A DNA stretch of 64,000 nt from Candidatus Nitrosopumilus sediminis (GTDB lineage: Archaea > Thermoproteota > Nitrososphaeria > Nitrososphaerales > Nitrosopumilaceae): contig NC_018656.1 of the NCBI RefSeq assembly GCF_000299395.1, positions 372,001-436,000 on the forward strand, given 5' to 3'. Below, piece by piece: positions 41,177-50,643 of the stretch. Each line of letters begins with the position of its first letter. Within the stretch, counting starts at the first letter, position 1. The position numbers and the translations under genes are program-made. The notes beneath the pieces were generated by a model that worked only from the letters and a program-made list of their open reading frames with translations, had not been told where the DNA came from and made no database searches.

Positions 41177-41859
41177 TGGCATATTCCAATTTGCAGATTT
41201 TTACAGTTGAATTAATTGGAACTTTCATTCTTGTAATGTTTGCAACTGGGTCTATAGTTTATGATGCTGAATTCTTTGACGGTGCCTTGGGAATTCCTTT
41301 TGCATCTGTAGCGCCATTTATTGCATTGTTAATAGGTGTGTATTCTTTTGGAAAAATATCTTTAGCTCATTTTAATCCTGCCGTGACTGTAGGTTACTAC
41401 ATTACAGGACACATATCAAAAATTCAAGTTGTATATTATTTTGCAGCAGAAATTATTGGTGCACTATTAGGATCTCTTTTTGTTTTATCATTTATCGGGG
41501 ACAAAGCAAATCTTGGGGCAAATGCGCCTAACTATGATTTTTCAATCTTTGTAATTTTTCCCGTTGAAGTTTTAGCTTCTGCAATGCTTATGGGAGTTAT
41601 TTTCTATGTTGTATATACAAAAGGACTAAGAGGATTCAGTGGTGTTGCAATTGGAGGTATAGTGGGATTAGACATTCTATTTTTGGCTTTTATTTCTGGG
41701 GCTTCAATGAATCCTGCTCGAGCATTAGCACCGGCATTACTATCTGGAACCTTTGAAAATCTATGGCTCTATTGGACTGCCCCCTATGTGGGAACTATGA
41801 TTGTTGCAGTTTTGTTCAGAAAGAAATTTCAAGCACAAAGGGCCGCAAATTACGAATAA
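41176..41859 (+). CDS. Aquaporin/MIP-family channel of the arsenic cluster
   Basis: A 227-residue major intrinsic protein with six helices and both NPA motifs (HFNPAVTVGYYI near residue 65 and SMNPARALAPALL near 180). Overlap with the arsC stop (one base) makes an arsC-aquaporin operon, as in Sinorhizobium meliloti, where AqpS lets As(III) leave the cell down its gradient after reduction by ArsC. No ArsB or Acr3 pump is seen nearby. The substrate here is inferred from context; water or glycerol transport is also possible. Confidence 0.88.
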   Translation: MAYSNLQIFTVELIGTFILVMFATGSIVYDAEFFDGALGIPFASVAPFIALLIGVYSFGKISLAHFNPAVTVGYYITGHISKIQVVYYFAAEIIGALLGSLFVLSFIGDKANLGANAPNYDFSIFVIFPVEVLASAMLMGVIFYVVYTKGLRGFSGVAIGGIVGLDILFLAFISGASMNPARALAPALLSGTFENLWLYWTAPYVGTMIVAVLFRKKFQAQRAANYE

Positions 41860-41882
41860 TAATGAGCAAAAATACCCCTTGA

Positions 41883-43162
41883 ATGGTGTCTGAATCTAAA
41901 AAATTATTCAATATTGCTAAAAAAGTGATTCCATCAGGAGTCAATAGCCCTGTTAGATATTTTGAGCCATATCCATTTTTTACAAAAAAAGCAAATGGAG
42001 CATACATTTGGGATGCTGACAATAAACGCTACATTGATTTTTGCAATGGTTACGGTGCTTTACTATTAGGGCATAAACGCAAAGAAATAATCAAATCTGT
42101 CTCTGATCAATTAACAAAAGGGACTCTCTATTGTACACCAACAGAATCTGAAATTGAACTATCCAAATTGATCATTGGTAACTTTCCGTCAGTTGACAAA
42201 GTGAGATTGATGAATACTGGCGGCGAAGCTACAATGACTGCAATACGACTAGCCCGTGGATTTACAAAAAAGAAAAAATAATCAAATTTGAAGGATGTTA
42301 TCATGGTGCACATGATTCTGTTTTGGTAAAAGCTGGTTCTGGTTCTGCACATAATGGAATTTCTGTTTCTGATGGTGGGTTGGAAGAAGTATCAAAAAAC
42401 ACTCTAGTTGTAGAGTATAACAATATTGAAGATTTACAAAAGACCATTCAAAAAAATAAAGATATTGCAGGAGTCATTGTTGAACCTATACTTGCAAACA
42501 TGGGGTTGATTTTACCTGAAAAAAATTTCCTTTCGGATTTACGAAAAATTACTAAAGAAAACAACATACCTCTGATCTTTGATGAAGTAGTAACTGGTTT
42601 TCGAGTTGCACCTGGTGGAGCCCAAGAGCATTTTGGAATAAAACCTGACTTGACTACGATAGCAAAAGCATTGAGTAATGGATTTACAATCTCTGCAGTT
42701 GGTGGGAAAAAAGAAATCATGGATCTGCTTTCCCCTGGAGGCAAAGTTTACCAGGCAAGTACGTTTGCAGGAAATCCAATATCTGTTAGTGCAGCAATTA
42801 GTTCAATTAAGACTATTAACAAAATCAAAAACAAACTATACTCCAAACTTGAAAGATTCAATCTGTTATTTTCTACTGCACTAGATGATATGGCAACTGA
42901 TATGAAAATCCCACACCAGATCAATTTTACCGCCTCAATGCTCCAAATTTTCTTTACAAACAAGCCTGTTGTTGACTATAAAACATCAAAGAACGCAGAT
43001 GCAAAGAAGTTTAAAAAAATGTTCCAAGTTTTATTGAAAAATGGTGTTTTCATTGCACCATCTCAATTTGAAGTAGTTTTTCTTTCTGATGCTCATACTG
43101 AAACTGATCTAAACAAAACACTTGATGCATATCATTTGGCATTAAAATCGGTGAAAAATTGA
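41883..43162 (+). CDS. hemL: Glutamate-1-semialdehyde 2,1-aminomutase, interrupted by a frameshift
   Basis: PLP enzyme that makes 5-aminolevulinate from glutamate-1-semialdehyde, the second step after HemA. The first part (MVSESKKLFNIAKKVIPSGV to RLARGFTKKKK, stop at 42279-42281) and the second part (IIKFEGCYHGAHDSVLVKAG onward) lie in different frames but join as one normal HemL of about 426 residues. The PLP lysine is in TTIAKALSNGF. The break is at A AAA AAG followed by an A6 run. A -1 shift there gives TKKEKIIKFEG, which matches the family TGRDKIIKFEG. Sequencing error, true mutation or programmed frameshift all remain open. Downstream hemC, SUMT and hemD follow with overlaps. Confidence 0.85.
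42266..42272 (+). other. Slippery heptamer A AAA AAG at the hemL frame break
   Basis: In the zero frame the codons are ACA AAA AAG AAA AAA TAA. The heptamer A AAA AAG is the classical -1 frameshift site, as in bacterial dnaX. Slipping back one base continues into GAA AAA ATA ATC, the frame of the rest of hemL. A 6-bp inverted repeat (ATCATG/CATGAT, about 25 bases downstream) and the palindrome TCAAATTTGA lie after it. Function unproven. Confidence 0.5.
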
Positions 43163-44094
43163 AGTACATAGTAGGAGCTAGAGGAAGTCAGTTATCAGTT
43201 GCACAAACAAATTGGGTAATTTCTGAATTAAAAAAAGTAAATCCTGACTGTGAGTATGAAATTAAAACAATCACTACAAAAGGCGATACTGATGCTAGAC
43301 CGCTATTCACAATAGATCAAAAAGGAATTTTTGAAAAAGAGATTGACAGAGCAGTTACAAACAAGGAGATAGATTTTGCTGTTCATAGTTTGAAGGATGT
43401 TCCATCTGAACTTGATGAAAATTTAGTGCTTGCTTCTATTCCAAAACGTGAAGCAGTAAATGACGTATTCATTTCTTCAGATGGTTCTACATTAGATACT
43501 ATCAAAGAGGGAGCAGTAATTGGGACTAGCTCACTGCGAAGAGCAGTTCAGATATCCAGAAAAAGATCTGATCTAGTTGTAAAACCAATTCGTGGAAACA
43601 TTGAAACTAGAATTAAAAAAGCGTCTGGCGAAAACTATGATGGAATTGTTCTGGCACAAGCTGGAATATCTAGGTTGGAAGTTGATGTAAAATATACTCC
43701 TCTATCCATTGATGATTTTTCCCCCTCTCCAGGTCAAGGTGCTATTGCAATTGTTGCAAGAGCAGATGATTCTAAAACAATTTCAATGTTAAAAAAAATT
43801 GAAGATTCCAATTCACGTTTAGAAATAGAGGCTGAACGCGCACTTTCTGATTATGTTGATTCCGGATGCCGATTTCCATTAGGGGCATATGCAAGATCAA
43901 ATGGCTCTGAGATGACTTTGACTGTATCTGCATTCTCTGTCGATGGAAAACAATCTTTGCATGTAAACAAAATTGGAAAGAAAGATGATCCTAAATCTCT
44001 GGGAAAAAGTGTAGGGGAAGAACTACGTGCAAAAGGAGTTAATGATCTTGCATTAAATTGGAGAGAAAAAGTGGAGGAATGGAATAAATCATGA
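43159..44094 (+). CDS. hemC: Hydroxymethylbilane synthase (porphobilinogen deaminase)
   Basis: Polymerises four porphobilinogens to hydroxymethylbilane. The 311 residues begin with the family start KYIVGARGSQLSVAQTNWV, then FEKEIDRAVTNKEIDFAVHS and LKDVPSE, and IGTSSLRRAVQ. The cofactor-binding cysteine is in DSGCRFPLGAYAR. TTG start overlaps the hemL stop (ATTGA), consistent with coupled translation. Gene order hemL-hemC-SUMT-hemD shows a dedicated uroporphyrinogen III operon. Confidence 0.96.
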   Translation: MKYIVGARGSQLSVAQTNWVISELKKVNPDCEYEIKTITTKGDTDARPLFTIDQKGIFEKEIDRAVTNKEIDFAVHSLKDVPSELDENLVLASIPKREAVNDVFISSDGSTLDTIKEGAVIGTSSLRRAVQISRKRSDLVVKPIRGNIETRIKKASGENYDGIVLAQAGISRLEVDVKYTPLSIDDFSPSPGQGAIAIVARADDSKTISMLKKIEDSNSRLEIEAERALSDYVDSGCRFPLGAYARSNGSEMTLTVSAFSVDGKQSLHVNKIGKKDDPKSLGKSVGEELRAKGVNDLALNWREKVEEWNKS

Positions 44095-44831
44095 CTGGAA
44101 AAGTGTATCTTGTTGGCGCAGGGCCTGGAGATAGTAAACTAATCACATTACGTGCAGTTGAATTGCTTGAAAAAGCAGATGTTGTTTTGTATGATAGACT
44201 GGTAAGCAAAAAAATCATTTCAATGATTCCAAAAAAGGCAGAAAAAGTCTATGTTGGACGTGCAGTAGGTGATGACACAACACATCAAAACACAACTAAT
44301 GATTTGATGGTACAGTATGCCAAATCAAAGAAAAATGTAGTTAGGCTAAAAGGTGGTGATCCTATTATCTTTGGGCGTGGTGGCGAAGAAGCAGAATTTC
44401 TCAAAGAAAACAAAGTAAAATATGAAATTGTTCCGGGAATTACTTCTGGAATTGGCTCTGCAACATATGCCGGTATTCCTCTAACTCATAGAAAACACGC
44501 ATCATCTGTAGTCTTTGTTACAGGACATGAAGATCCGGAAAAGAAAAAAGAGATTGTTAAATGGAAGAATCTTGCAAAATCAGTTGACACAATAGTGATA
44601 ATGATGGGGTTATCTAGAATTGATGTAATCTGTAAGCAATTAATCGCAGGTGGAATGGATAAAAAAACACCTGTCGCTGTTATTCAAAATGGAACTACCC
44701 CTAAACAAAAAATGATCAAAGGAACTGTTACTAATATTGCAAAAAAAGTTAAAGAAAACAAAATTACTCCTCCTACAAACATCATAATTGGCAAAGTTGT
44801 TGACTTGTCAGATACCATTGGGTGGAAATAA
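44091..44831 (+). CDS. Uroporphyrinogen-III C-methyltransferase (SUMT)
   Basis: SAM-dependent enzyme that methylates uroporphyrinogen III twice to precorrin-2, the branch to siroheme and cobalamin. The 246-residue product starts GKVYLVGAGPGDSKLITLRA, has LLEKADVVLYDRLVS, RLKGGDPIIFGRGGEEAEFL and ATYAGIPLTHRKHASSVVFV, all SUMT signatures. It is the single-domain form (CobA/SirA type) without a CysG fusion. It overlaps hemC by four bases and its stop shares one base with the hemD start. Confidence 0.95.
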   Translation: MTGKVYLVGAGPGDSKLITLRAVELLEKADVVLYDRLVSKKIISMIPKKAEKVYVGRAVGDDTTHQNTTNDLMVQYAKSKKNVVRLKGGDPIIFGRGGEEAEFLKENKVKYEIVPGITSGIGSATYAGIPLTHRKHASSVVFVTGHEDPEKKKEIVKWKNLAKSVDTIVIMMGLSRIDVICKQLIAGGMDKKTPVAVIQNGTTPKQKMIKGTVTNIAKKVKENKITPPTNIIIGKVVDLSDTIGWK

Positions 44832-45628
44832 TGCTTGATGGAAAGACCATAGCAATCACGCGTTCAAAAGATGATGCTGCAGAATTCATCTCTCTTGCTG
44901 AACAAAACAAAGCAACACCCGTTCCCTTACCTACCATAGAACTTGTTAGCAAGGGTGAGAAAATTGTTGATGAATTTTTAGAATCTGTTGAACAATACGA
45001 TCCTGACTATTCAGTTTTCATGAGTTCAAAAGCTGTTAAACTATTATTTGATACTGCAAAGAATGCTGGAAAATTAGAGAAATTACAACTATCTGTTGCT
45101 AACACTATGGTGATGTCTGTAGGGCCTAAAACCACCATTGCACTTGAATCTGAAGGAATCAAAGTGAACTATCAGCCAACGACTTTTTCTTCTGTTGGTG
45201 TAGGTGAAGAGTTTACAAAAATTAATGCAGTTGGCAAAAAAGTAATTGTTCCACGTAGTGGTGCATCTACTCCGTTTCTGAAAGAATTGCTAAACAAAAT
45301 CGGAATTGATGTGTTGGAGATTCATTTGTATGATGTGTGTGCATTCAGAGATACCACTCAATGGAATGCATTTCGTGAATTGTTTTCACAAAATAAAGTA
45401 GATGGCATTGTCTTTACTAGCGCCTCCTCTGTTAGAGGTTTCTTTGAGATCATGTCAAAAGATTATGATGTGAATACGTTACTTGACAATCTCGAAAAAC
45501 TATCTGTTGTGTCTATTGGCCCTTTTACCTCAGATGAATTAAAAAAATTAAACGTCAAAAATACTGTTGCTGAAGTACATACAGTTGCTGGTGCTTTTGA
45601 TGAGATGAAAAAGTCATTTTCAAATTAA
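44831..45628 (+). CDS. hemD: Uroporphyrinogen-III synthase
   Basis: Closes hydroxymethylbilane to uroporphyrinogen III with inversion of ring D. The 265 residues have the two-domain HemD pattern: GKTIAITRSKDDAAEFISLA, VFMSSKAVKLLFDTAKNA, GVGEEFTKINAVGKKVIVPR then LYDVCAFRDTTQWNAFRELF and GIVFTSASSVRGFFEIM. HemD proteins are poorly conserved, so gene order strengthens the call. ATG shares its first base with the SUMT stop (TAATG). Confidence 0.92.
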   Translation: MLDGKTIAITRSKDDAAEFISLAEQNKATPVPLPTIELVSKGEKIVDEFLESVEQYDPDYSVFMSSKAVKLLFDTAKNAGKLEKLQLSVANTMVMSVGPKTTIALESEGIKVNYQPTTFSSVGVGEEFTKINAVGKKVIVPRSGASTPFLKELLNKIGIDVLEIHLYDVCAFRDTTQWNAFRELFSQNKVDGIVFTSASSVRGFFEIMSKDYDVNTLLDNLEKLSVVSIGPFTSDELKKLNVKNTVAEVHTVAGAFDEMKKSFSN

Positions 45629-45715
45629 TTGATAAAACAATATGATTATCTGCATTATTTGCATTTTTTGTTATTATCAAATTTGACATTTATCTAATGT
45701 GTATTTAGTTGATTT

Positions 45716-46150
45716 TTGTATGTTCAATGTGTGGTATTTGAATTCGGAATTGTTGATTTTGAAATAGTTTTAAAATTATTAATTGCAGTTGGGTTAGGTG
45801 CCATGATTGGATTTGAAAGAGAATTAAAACATAGGCCTGCAGGATTACGAACACATATGCTTGTAAGTTTAGGTGCTACGATTTTTACTGTTAGTTCACT
45901 TTCATTTGATGTTGAACCTGCACGTATTGCTGCAGGAATTGTAGCTGGAATAGGCTTTCTTGGCGCAGGTAATATCATTGCACATAAAGGACATGTTCAA
46001 GGAATTACCAGTGCTGCAACATTATGGGTAGTTGCAGGAATTGGTCTAAGTGTTGGTATTGGAGAATACTTTATTGCTGTAGTTAGCTCTGTTCTCATTT
46101 TTGCAATTTTACAGTTAGGTCGATTTGAAAAAAAATCCCATATGGAATAA
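45716..46150 (+). CDS. MgtC/SapB-family membrane protein
   Basis: A small membrane protein of up to 144 residues and four helices. Family features: LIAVGLGAMIGFERELKHRP, AGLRTHMLVSLGATIFTV, IAAGIVAGIGFLGAGNIIAH and GITSAATLWVVAGIGLSVG. MgtC-like proteins are tied to Mg2+ or phosphate homeostasis in bacteria. The start is uncertain: TTG at 45716 or GTG at 45731; the conserved part begins 15 to 20 residues later. No operon partner. Confidence 0.88.
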   Translation: MYVQCVVFEFGIVDFEIVLKLLIAVGLGAMIGFERELKHRPAGLRTHMLVSLGATIFTVSSLSFDVEPARIAAGIVAGIGFLGAGNIIAHKGHVQGITSAATLWVVAGIGLSVGIGEYFIAVVSSVLIFAILQLGRFEKKSHME

Positions 46151-46247
46151 TCCTTTATTATGTTTGATTAATTTTTTTTACTAAGGTTTAGCTGAAGCTA
46201 TTTAGCTGTGCCTATTTTTCCTCATGTATTTATAATATAACGGGGTT

Positions 46248-47657
46248 ATGATGAACATGACTGCTGAAAATCTAGATATGGATTATTCAAAATACGATTT
46301 TAAAGACTCTACAGAATTGTATGTTCACCTTAGCAAGAAAGGCCTGTCTAAGGAAACTGTAATTAGTATTAGTAAAATGAAAAATGAGCCACAATGGATG
46401 CTTGATTTTAGATTACGTTCTTATGAAATTTTTATGAAAAAACCAATGCCAACTTGGGGTGGGGATCTCAGTGTAATTGATTTTCAAAATATTTACTATT
46501 ATGCAAAAGCCTCTGACAAAGTAGAAAAGAGCTGGGATGACGTTCCAGAAAATGTCAAAAACACATTTGACAAACTTGGAATTCCAGAAGCTGAGAAGAA
46601 ATTCTTAGCAGGTGTTGGTGCACAATATGAGTCTGAAGTTGTATACCATAGTTTAAGAGAAGACTTGGCAAAACAAGGCGTTCTCTTTTTAGATACTGAC
46701 GCAGCCCTTCATGAACATCCAGAGTTGTTTAAAAAATACTTTGGAAAAATTATTCCTCCCGAGGATAACAAATTTGCCGCATTAAACAGTGCAGTTTGGA
46801 GTGGTGGTTCCTTCATCTACGTTCCACCTGGTGTCAAAGTAGACATGCCGCTGCAAGCATACTTTAGAATTAACGCAGAAAATATTGGTCAATTTGAAAG
46901 AACATTGATCATTGTAGATGAAGGTGCAGAAGTACATTACATTGAAGGATGTACTGCTCCTGTATATTCTTCAGAATCATTACATTCTGCAGTTGTCGAA
47001 TTAGTTGCACTCAAAGATGCAAAACTAAGATACACTACAATCCAGAACTGGAGTGCTGACGTTTACAATCTTGTAACAAAACGTGCTTATGCATATGAAG
47101 GTGCAACAGTAGAATGGATTGATGGAAACATTGGCAGTAAACTAACTATGAAGTACCCTGGAGTCTATCTCATGGGTGAGAGAGCCTATGGTGAAACACT
47201 ATCTATTGCCTTTGCTGGTAAAGGACAACACCAAGATACCGGAGCAAAAATGGTTCATCTTGCACCAAATACTACTTCTAAAGTCACATCAAAGTCAGTA
47301 AGTAGACTAGATGGACGTTCCACTTACAGAGGAATGCTAAACGTAGCAAAAGGTGCTACTGGTGTAAAATCCACTGTGAGATGTGATGCATTACTCTTAG
47401 ACGATACATCAAAAACTGATACCTATCCTTACATGGAAATTAATCAAGAAGATGCAACAATTACTCACGAAGCAACTGTTGGAAAAATTGGCGATGAACA
47501 AATCTTCTACCTGATGACTAGAGGATTTAGTGAAGAAGAAGCATTGTCTCTAATTGTCAACGGTTTCATGGAGCCATTTACAAAAGAATTGCCAATGGAA
47601 TATGCTGTTGAACTAAACAGGCTCATCAAACTAGAGATGGATGACTCTGTGGGATAA
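46248..47657 (+). CDS. sufB: Fe-S cluster assembly protein SufB
   Basis: Scaffold subunit of the SUF machinery, 469 residues or slightly fewer. Typical stretches: [83 protein letters not shown] and [16 protein letters not shown]-like [19 protein letters not shown]. Three ATGs (46248, 46251, 46257) open the frame; the TTTATAAT box at 46229-46236 favours 46257 as leaderless start. The gene opens the suf cluster. No sufC ATPase is present here, so it must lie elsewhere. Confidence 0.95.
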   Translation: MMNMTAENLDMDYSKYDFKDSTELYVHLSKKGLSKETVISISKMKNEPQWMLDFRLRSYEIFMKKPMPTWGGDLSVIDFQNIYYYAKASDKVEKSWDDVPENVKNTFDKLGIPEAEKKFLAGVGAQYESEVVYHSLREDLAKQGVLFLDTDAALHEHPELFKKYFGKIIPPEDNKFAALNSAVWSGGSFIYVPPGVKVDMPLQAYFRINAENIGQFERTLIIVDEGAEVHYIEGCTAPVYSSESLHSAVVELVALKDAKLRYTTIQNWSADVYNLVTKRAYAYEGATVEWIDGNIGSKLTMKYPGVYLMGERAYGETLSIAFAGKGQHQDTGAKMVHLAPNTTSKVTSKSVSRLDGRSTYRGMLNVAKGATGVKSTVRCDALLLDDTSKTDTYPYMEINQEDATITHEATVGKIGDEQIFYLMTRGFSEEEALSLIVNGFMEPFTKELPMEYAVELNRLIKLEMDDSVG

Positions 47658-47684
47658 AATCCCAAAACCTAATTTTGATTAACC

Positions 47685-49082
47685 ATGTCTCAAGAACTAT
47701 CCAAACTCAACACGACCACCATCGATGAGATCTCCTCATCAAGAAATGAACCTGATTGGCTAAAAGATTACAGAAAGAATTCACTATCCATCTATGATCG
47801 ATTGCCAATTGAAACGTCTCCCCTTTACAACAAATACACTGATGCAAAAAAGATGAACCCTGAAAAAGTAACTCTTTCAACTACTACTACAGAAACAATT
47901 CCTAGCTTCTTAACAAAAAGATTAGGCGAGTTAGAAAATGAAATCTGTATTATTCAAGTTGGAACAAATATTCACAAAATCAATCTTCCTGAAGATTTAA
48001 AATCCAAAGGATTGGTGATTTCTTCTATTTCTGATGCAATAGAAAACAATCCTGAATTGGTAAAAAAAGCACTAGAGGCCTCAAAATCTGGAGAAGATAA
48101 ATTTACAGCATTAAACAATGCCGCCTTTAATTCAGGTGTATTTATTCACATTCCACGTAATCTTGTAATGGACAAACCAATTCATTTTATGATTTGTCTT
48201 TCTGAGGATGGGCATTCTACAATTTCTAGAAATGTCATCTTTGCAGATGAAAGCAGCAAAGCAACAATTGTACAAGAGATATACTCTCCAAATATCCAAA
48301 CTCAACAAGCATATCTTGAATTAATGAATACCCATCTCGGTGCAAACGCACAACTTGATGTTACAACACTACAAATGATTGATCAACACGCTGTAGTCTT
48401 TTCTACGCGAAGAACAGACTTGGCTCAAGATGCTAAAGTAAATTGGTATTCTGGATTATTTGGTTCAATGTTGTCCCGATACAAAATAGAATATTTCCTA
48501 AATGGAACTGGTGCATCATGTAATGATTCTGAAGTAATTTTTGGAAACAATGAACAGTCATTTGATATTCAAACTAACGTTAATCATGAAAGTCCTGCAA
48601 CTGAAGGTAGAGTTGTTGAAAAATCAATTCTCAGAAATAAATCAAAATCTCTTTTCAAAGGGATGATTAGAATCAAGGAAAATGCTGCAAAATCAAACTC
48701 GTTTTTGTCTGGCCGTTCTATTTTATTAGATAAAGATGCAAAATCAGATGCAATTCCTGGATTGGAGATTTTCACTAATGATGTAAAGGCCACTCACTCT
48801 GCATCTGTTGCACAAATTGATGAAGAACAAATCTTCTATTTGAAAACTAGATGCCTTAGTCAAGAGGAGGCTGAAAGAACAATCGTTGAAGGTTTCTTAG
48901 AACCCCTCTCAAGAAAAATGTCTTTCCAAGTTAGAGCATGGATTGCATATCTAATAGAATCCAAATGGGACAACAAAGAACTTACAATTAACACTGATGA
49001 AGAATTAGCTAAATTTGTTGAAATTGAAGAGACTCGTTATAACGAAGACTCTGAAATGGAGCAACACTACAAGTATCGGTGA
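47685..49082 (+). CDS. sufD: Fe-S cluster assembly protein SufD
   Basis: SufB paralogue and partner, 465 residues. It has the SufBD core FTALNNAAFNSGVFIHIPRN, LVMDKPIHFMICLSEDG, GANAQLDVTTLQMIDQHAV and later KSLFKGMIRIKENAAKSNSF and DEEQIFYLKTRCLSQEEAE. The N-terminal 150 residues are divergent, as normal for SufD. It follows sufB by 27 bases and is followed after four bases by the Rieske-type gene. Confidence 0.94.
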   Translation: MSQELSKLNTTTIDEISSSRNEPDWLKDYRKNSLSIYDRLPIETSPLYNKYTDAKKMNPEKVTLSTTTTETIPSFLTKRLGELENEICIIQVGTNIHKINLPEDLKSKGLVISSISDAIENNPELVKKALEASKSGEDKFTALNNAAFNSGVFIHIPRNLVMDKPIHFMICLSEDGHSTISRNVIFADESSKATIVQEIYSPNIQTQQAYLELMNTHLGANAQLDVTTLQMIDQHAVVFSTRRTDLAQDAKVNWYSGLFGSMLSRYKIEYFLNGTGASCNDSEVIFGNNEQSFDIQTNVNHESPATEGRVVEKSILRNKSKSLFKGMIRIKENAAKSNSFLSGRSILLDKDAKSDAIPGLEIFTNDVKATHSASVAQIDEEQIFYLKTRCLSQEEAERTIVEGFLEPLSRKMSFQVRAWIAYLIESKWDNKELTINTDEELAKFVEIEETRYNEDSEMEQHYKYR

Positions 49083-49086
49083 TATT

Positions 49087-49395
49087 TTGTCTGAATGGAT
49101 TAAGGCTTGTAATGTGGAGCAGGTAAAAGAAGGTCAACTTTTCGGATTTGTTCATGAAGACAAAAAACTTCTCATAGCAAATCTCAAGGGAAAAATTCAT
49201 GCAACTGATTTGATATGTACTCATGCTGATGCTGATCTGTCCACTGGATTTCTAAGTGATGAAGGAGTTAGGTGTCCATTACATCTTTCTGTTTTTAATT
49301 TAGCAACTGGTGAACCCCAAAATTTACCTGCTGAAACTCCTCTCAAAGTATACAATGTTAAAATAGACGCCAATGAAATTTACGTGGAGCTTTAA
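49087..49395 (+). CDS. Rieske-type ferredoxin in the suf operon
   Basis: A 102-residue soluble Rieske protein. The 2Fe-2S ligands fit CTHADADLSTGFLSDEGVRC followed by PLHLSVF (C-x-H and C-x2-H). Like bacterial dioxygenase ferredoxins it begins with a short beta domain (CNVEQVKEGQLFGFVHEDKK). I chose the TTG at 49087, four bases after sufD, because the upstream open frame overlaps the sufD end and does not look like Rieske sequence. It lies between sufD and sufS, suggesting an electron-donor role in cluster assembly. Confidence 0.88.
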   Translation: MSEWIKACNVEQVKEGQLFGFVHEDKKLLIANLKGKIHATDLICTHADADLSTGFLSDEGVRCPLHLSVFNLATGEPQNLPAETPLKVYNVKIDANEIYVEL

Positions 49396-49398
49396 AAC

Positions 49399-50643
49399 AT
49401 GCAAAGTACAGAATCTCTTTTTGAAAATTTAAGAAATGATTTCCCAATTTTAAAAAGAACTGTTAGAGATAACAAACCACTAGTTTATCTTGATAATGCA
49501 TCTACTACACAAAAACCAAATCAAGTAATTGACGCTATCACCGATTACTATCAAAATCACAATGCAAATATCCATAGAGCAGTTTATGCATTAGCAGAAG
49601 AAGCTACAGAATCTTATGAGGCAACAAGAGATAAAATTGCAAATTTTGTTAACATAAAAAATCGACAAGAAATTATTTTTGTTCGTGGAACTACTGAAGC
49701 AATTAATTTAGTTGCATATGCATGGGGAAGACCTCACATCAAAGAAGGTGACATTATTGTTACCACTGAATATGAGCATCATAGTAACATTGTACCATGG
49801 CAACTTCTAACTCAAGAAAAGCATGCCAAACTAGAGTACATTGGAATGGATGATAATGGTGAACTAATTCTAGATGATCTTGACAAAATTTTGGCAACCG
49901 GAAAAGTCAAGCTTGTGACTTTTAGTTTGATGTCGAACGTTCTTGGAACCATTACTGATGCTGAAAAAATTATTGAAAAGTGTAAAGCCGCAGGCGTTCT
50001 AACACTAATTGATGGTGCACAGGCAGTACCTCACATGAAAGTTGATCTTGAAAAATTGGGGTGTGACTTTTTTGCATTTTCTGGCCATAAAATGTTAGGA
50101 CCTACTGGAATTGGAGTTTTGTGGGTTAGAAAATCAGTACTTGAAACAATGAGTCCATTTCATGGTGGTGGTGATATGATTAGAGAAGTTCACAAATATG
50201 AAACTACCTGGAATGATTTGCCTTACAAATTTGAAGCAGGTACTCCTAACATTGCAGATGTTGTTGGCTTGGGTGCTGCAATTGACTATCTCAATAAAAT
50301 TGGAATGGATAATGTCAGAGAACATGAAGTTGAATTAACAAAATATGCTATTGAAAAATTATCTGAAGTTAAAGGACTTCATATCTATGGAACAAAAGAT
50401 ATTTCAAAACGTGGTGGTGTTATTTCATTTAATTTTGCAGATGTTCACCCTCATGATGTTGCTCAAATTATTGATGAAGAAGGAATTGCAGTTAGATCAG
50501 GTCATCACTGTGCACAAGTGTTGATGGAACGACTAAATGTTGCTGCAACATCTAGGGCCAGCTTTTACATTTACAATACTAAACACGACATTGATATTCT
50601 GGTAAATTCATTAAATATTGTGGCAAAGGTGTTCAAATTATGA
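49399..50643 (+). CDS. sufS: Cysteine desulfurase SufS
   Basis: PLP enzyme that takes sulfur from cysteine as persulfide for Fe-S assembly. The 414-residue product has VYLDNASTTQKP, FVRGTTEAINLVAYAWG, TEYEHHSNIVPWQLL, DFFAFSGHKMLGPTGIGVLW (PLP lysine in SGHK) and the persulfide cysteine in RSGHHCAQVLMERL. It starts three bases after the Rieske gene and overlaps sufU by four bases (ATGA). Confidence 0.96.
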   Translation: MQSTESLFENLRNDFPILKRTVRDNKPLVYLDNASTTQKPNQVIDAITDYYQNHNANIHRAVYALAEEATESYEATRDKIANFVNIKNRQEIIFVRGTTEAINLVAYAWGRPHIKEGDIIVTTEYEHHSNIVPWQLLTQEKHAKLEYIGMDDNGELILDDLDKILATGKVKLVTFSLMSNVLGTITDAEKIIEKCKAAGVLTLIDGAQAVPHMKVDLEKLGCDFFAFSGHKMLGPTGIGVLWVRKSVLETMSPFHGGGDMIREVHKYETTWNDLPYKFEAGTPNIADVVGLGAAIDYLNKIGMDNVREHEVELTKYAIEKLSEVKGLHIYGTKDISKRGGVISFNFADVHPHDVAQIIDEEGIAVRSGHHCAQVLMERLNVAATSRASFYIYNTKHDIDILVNSLNIVAKVFKL

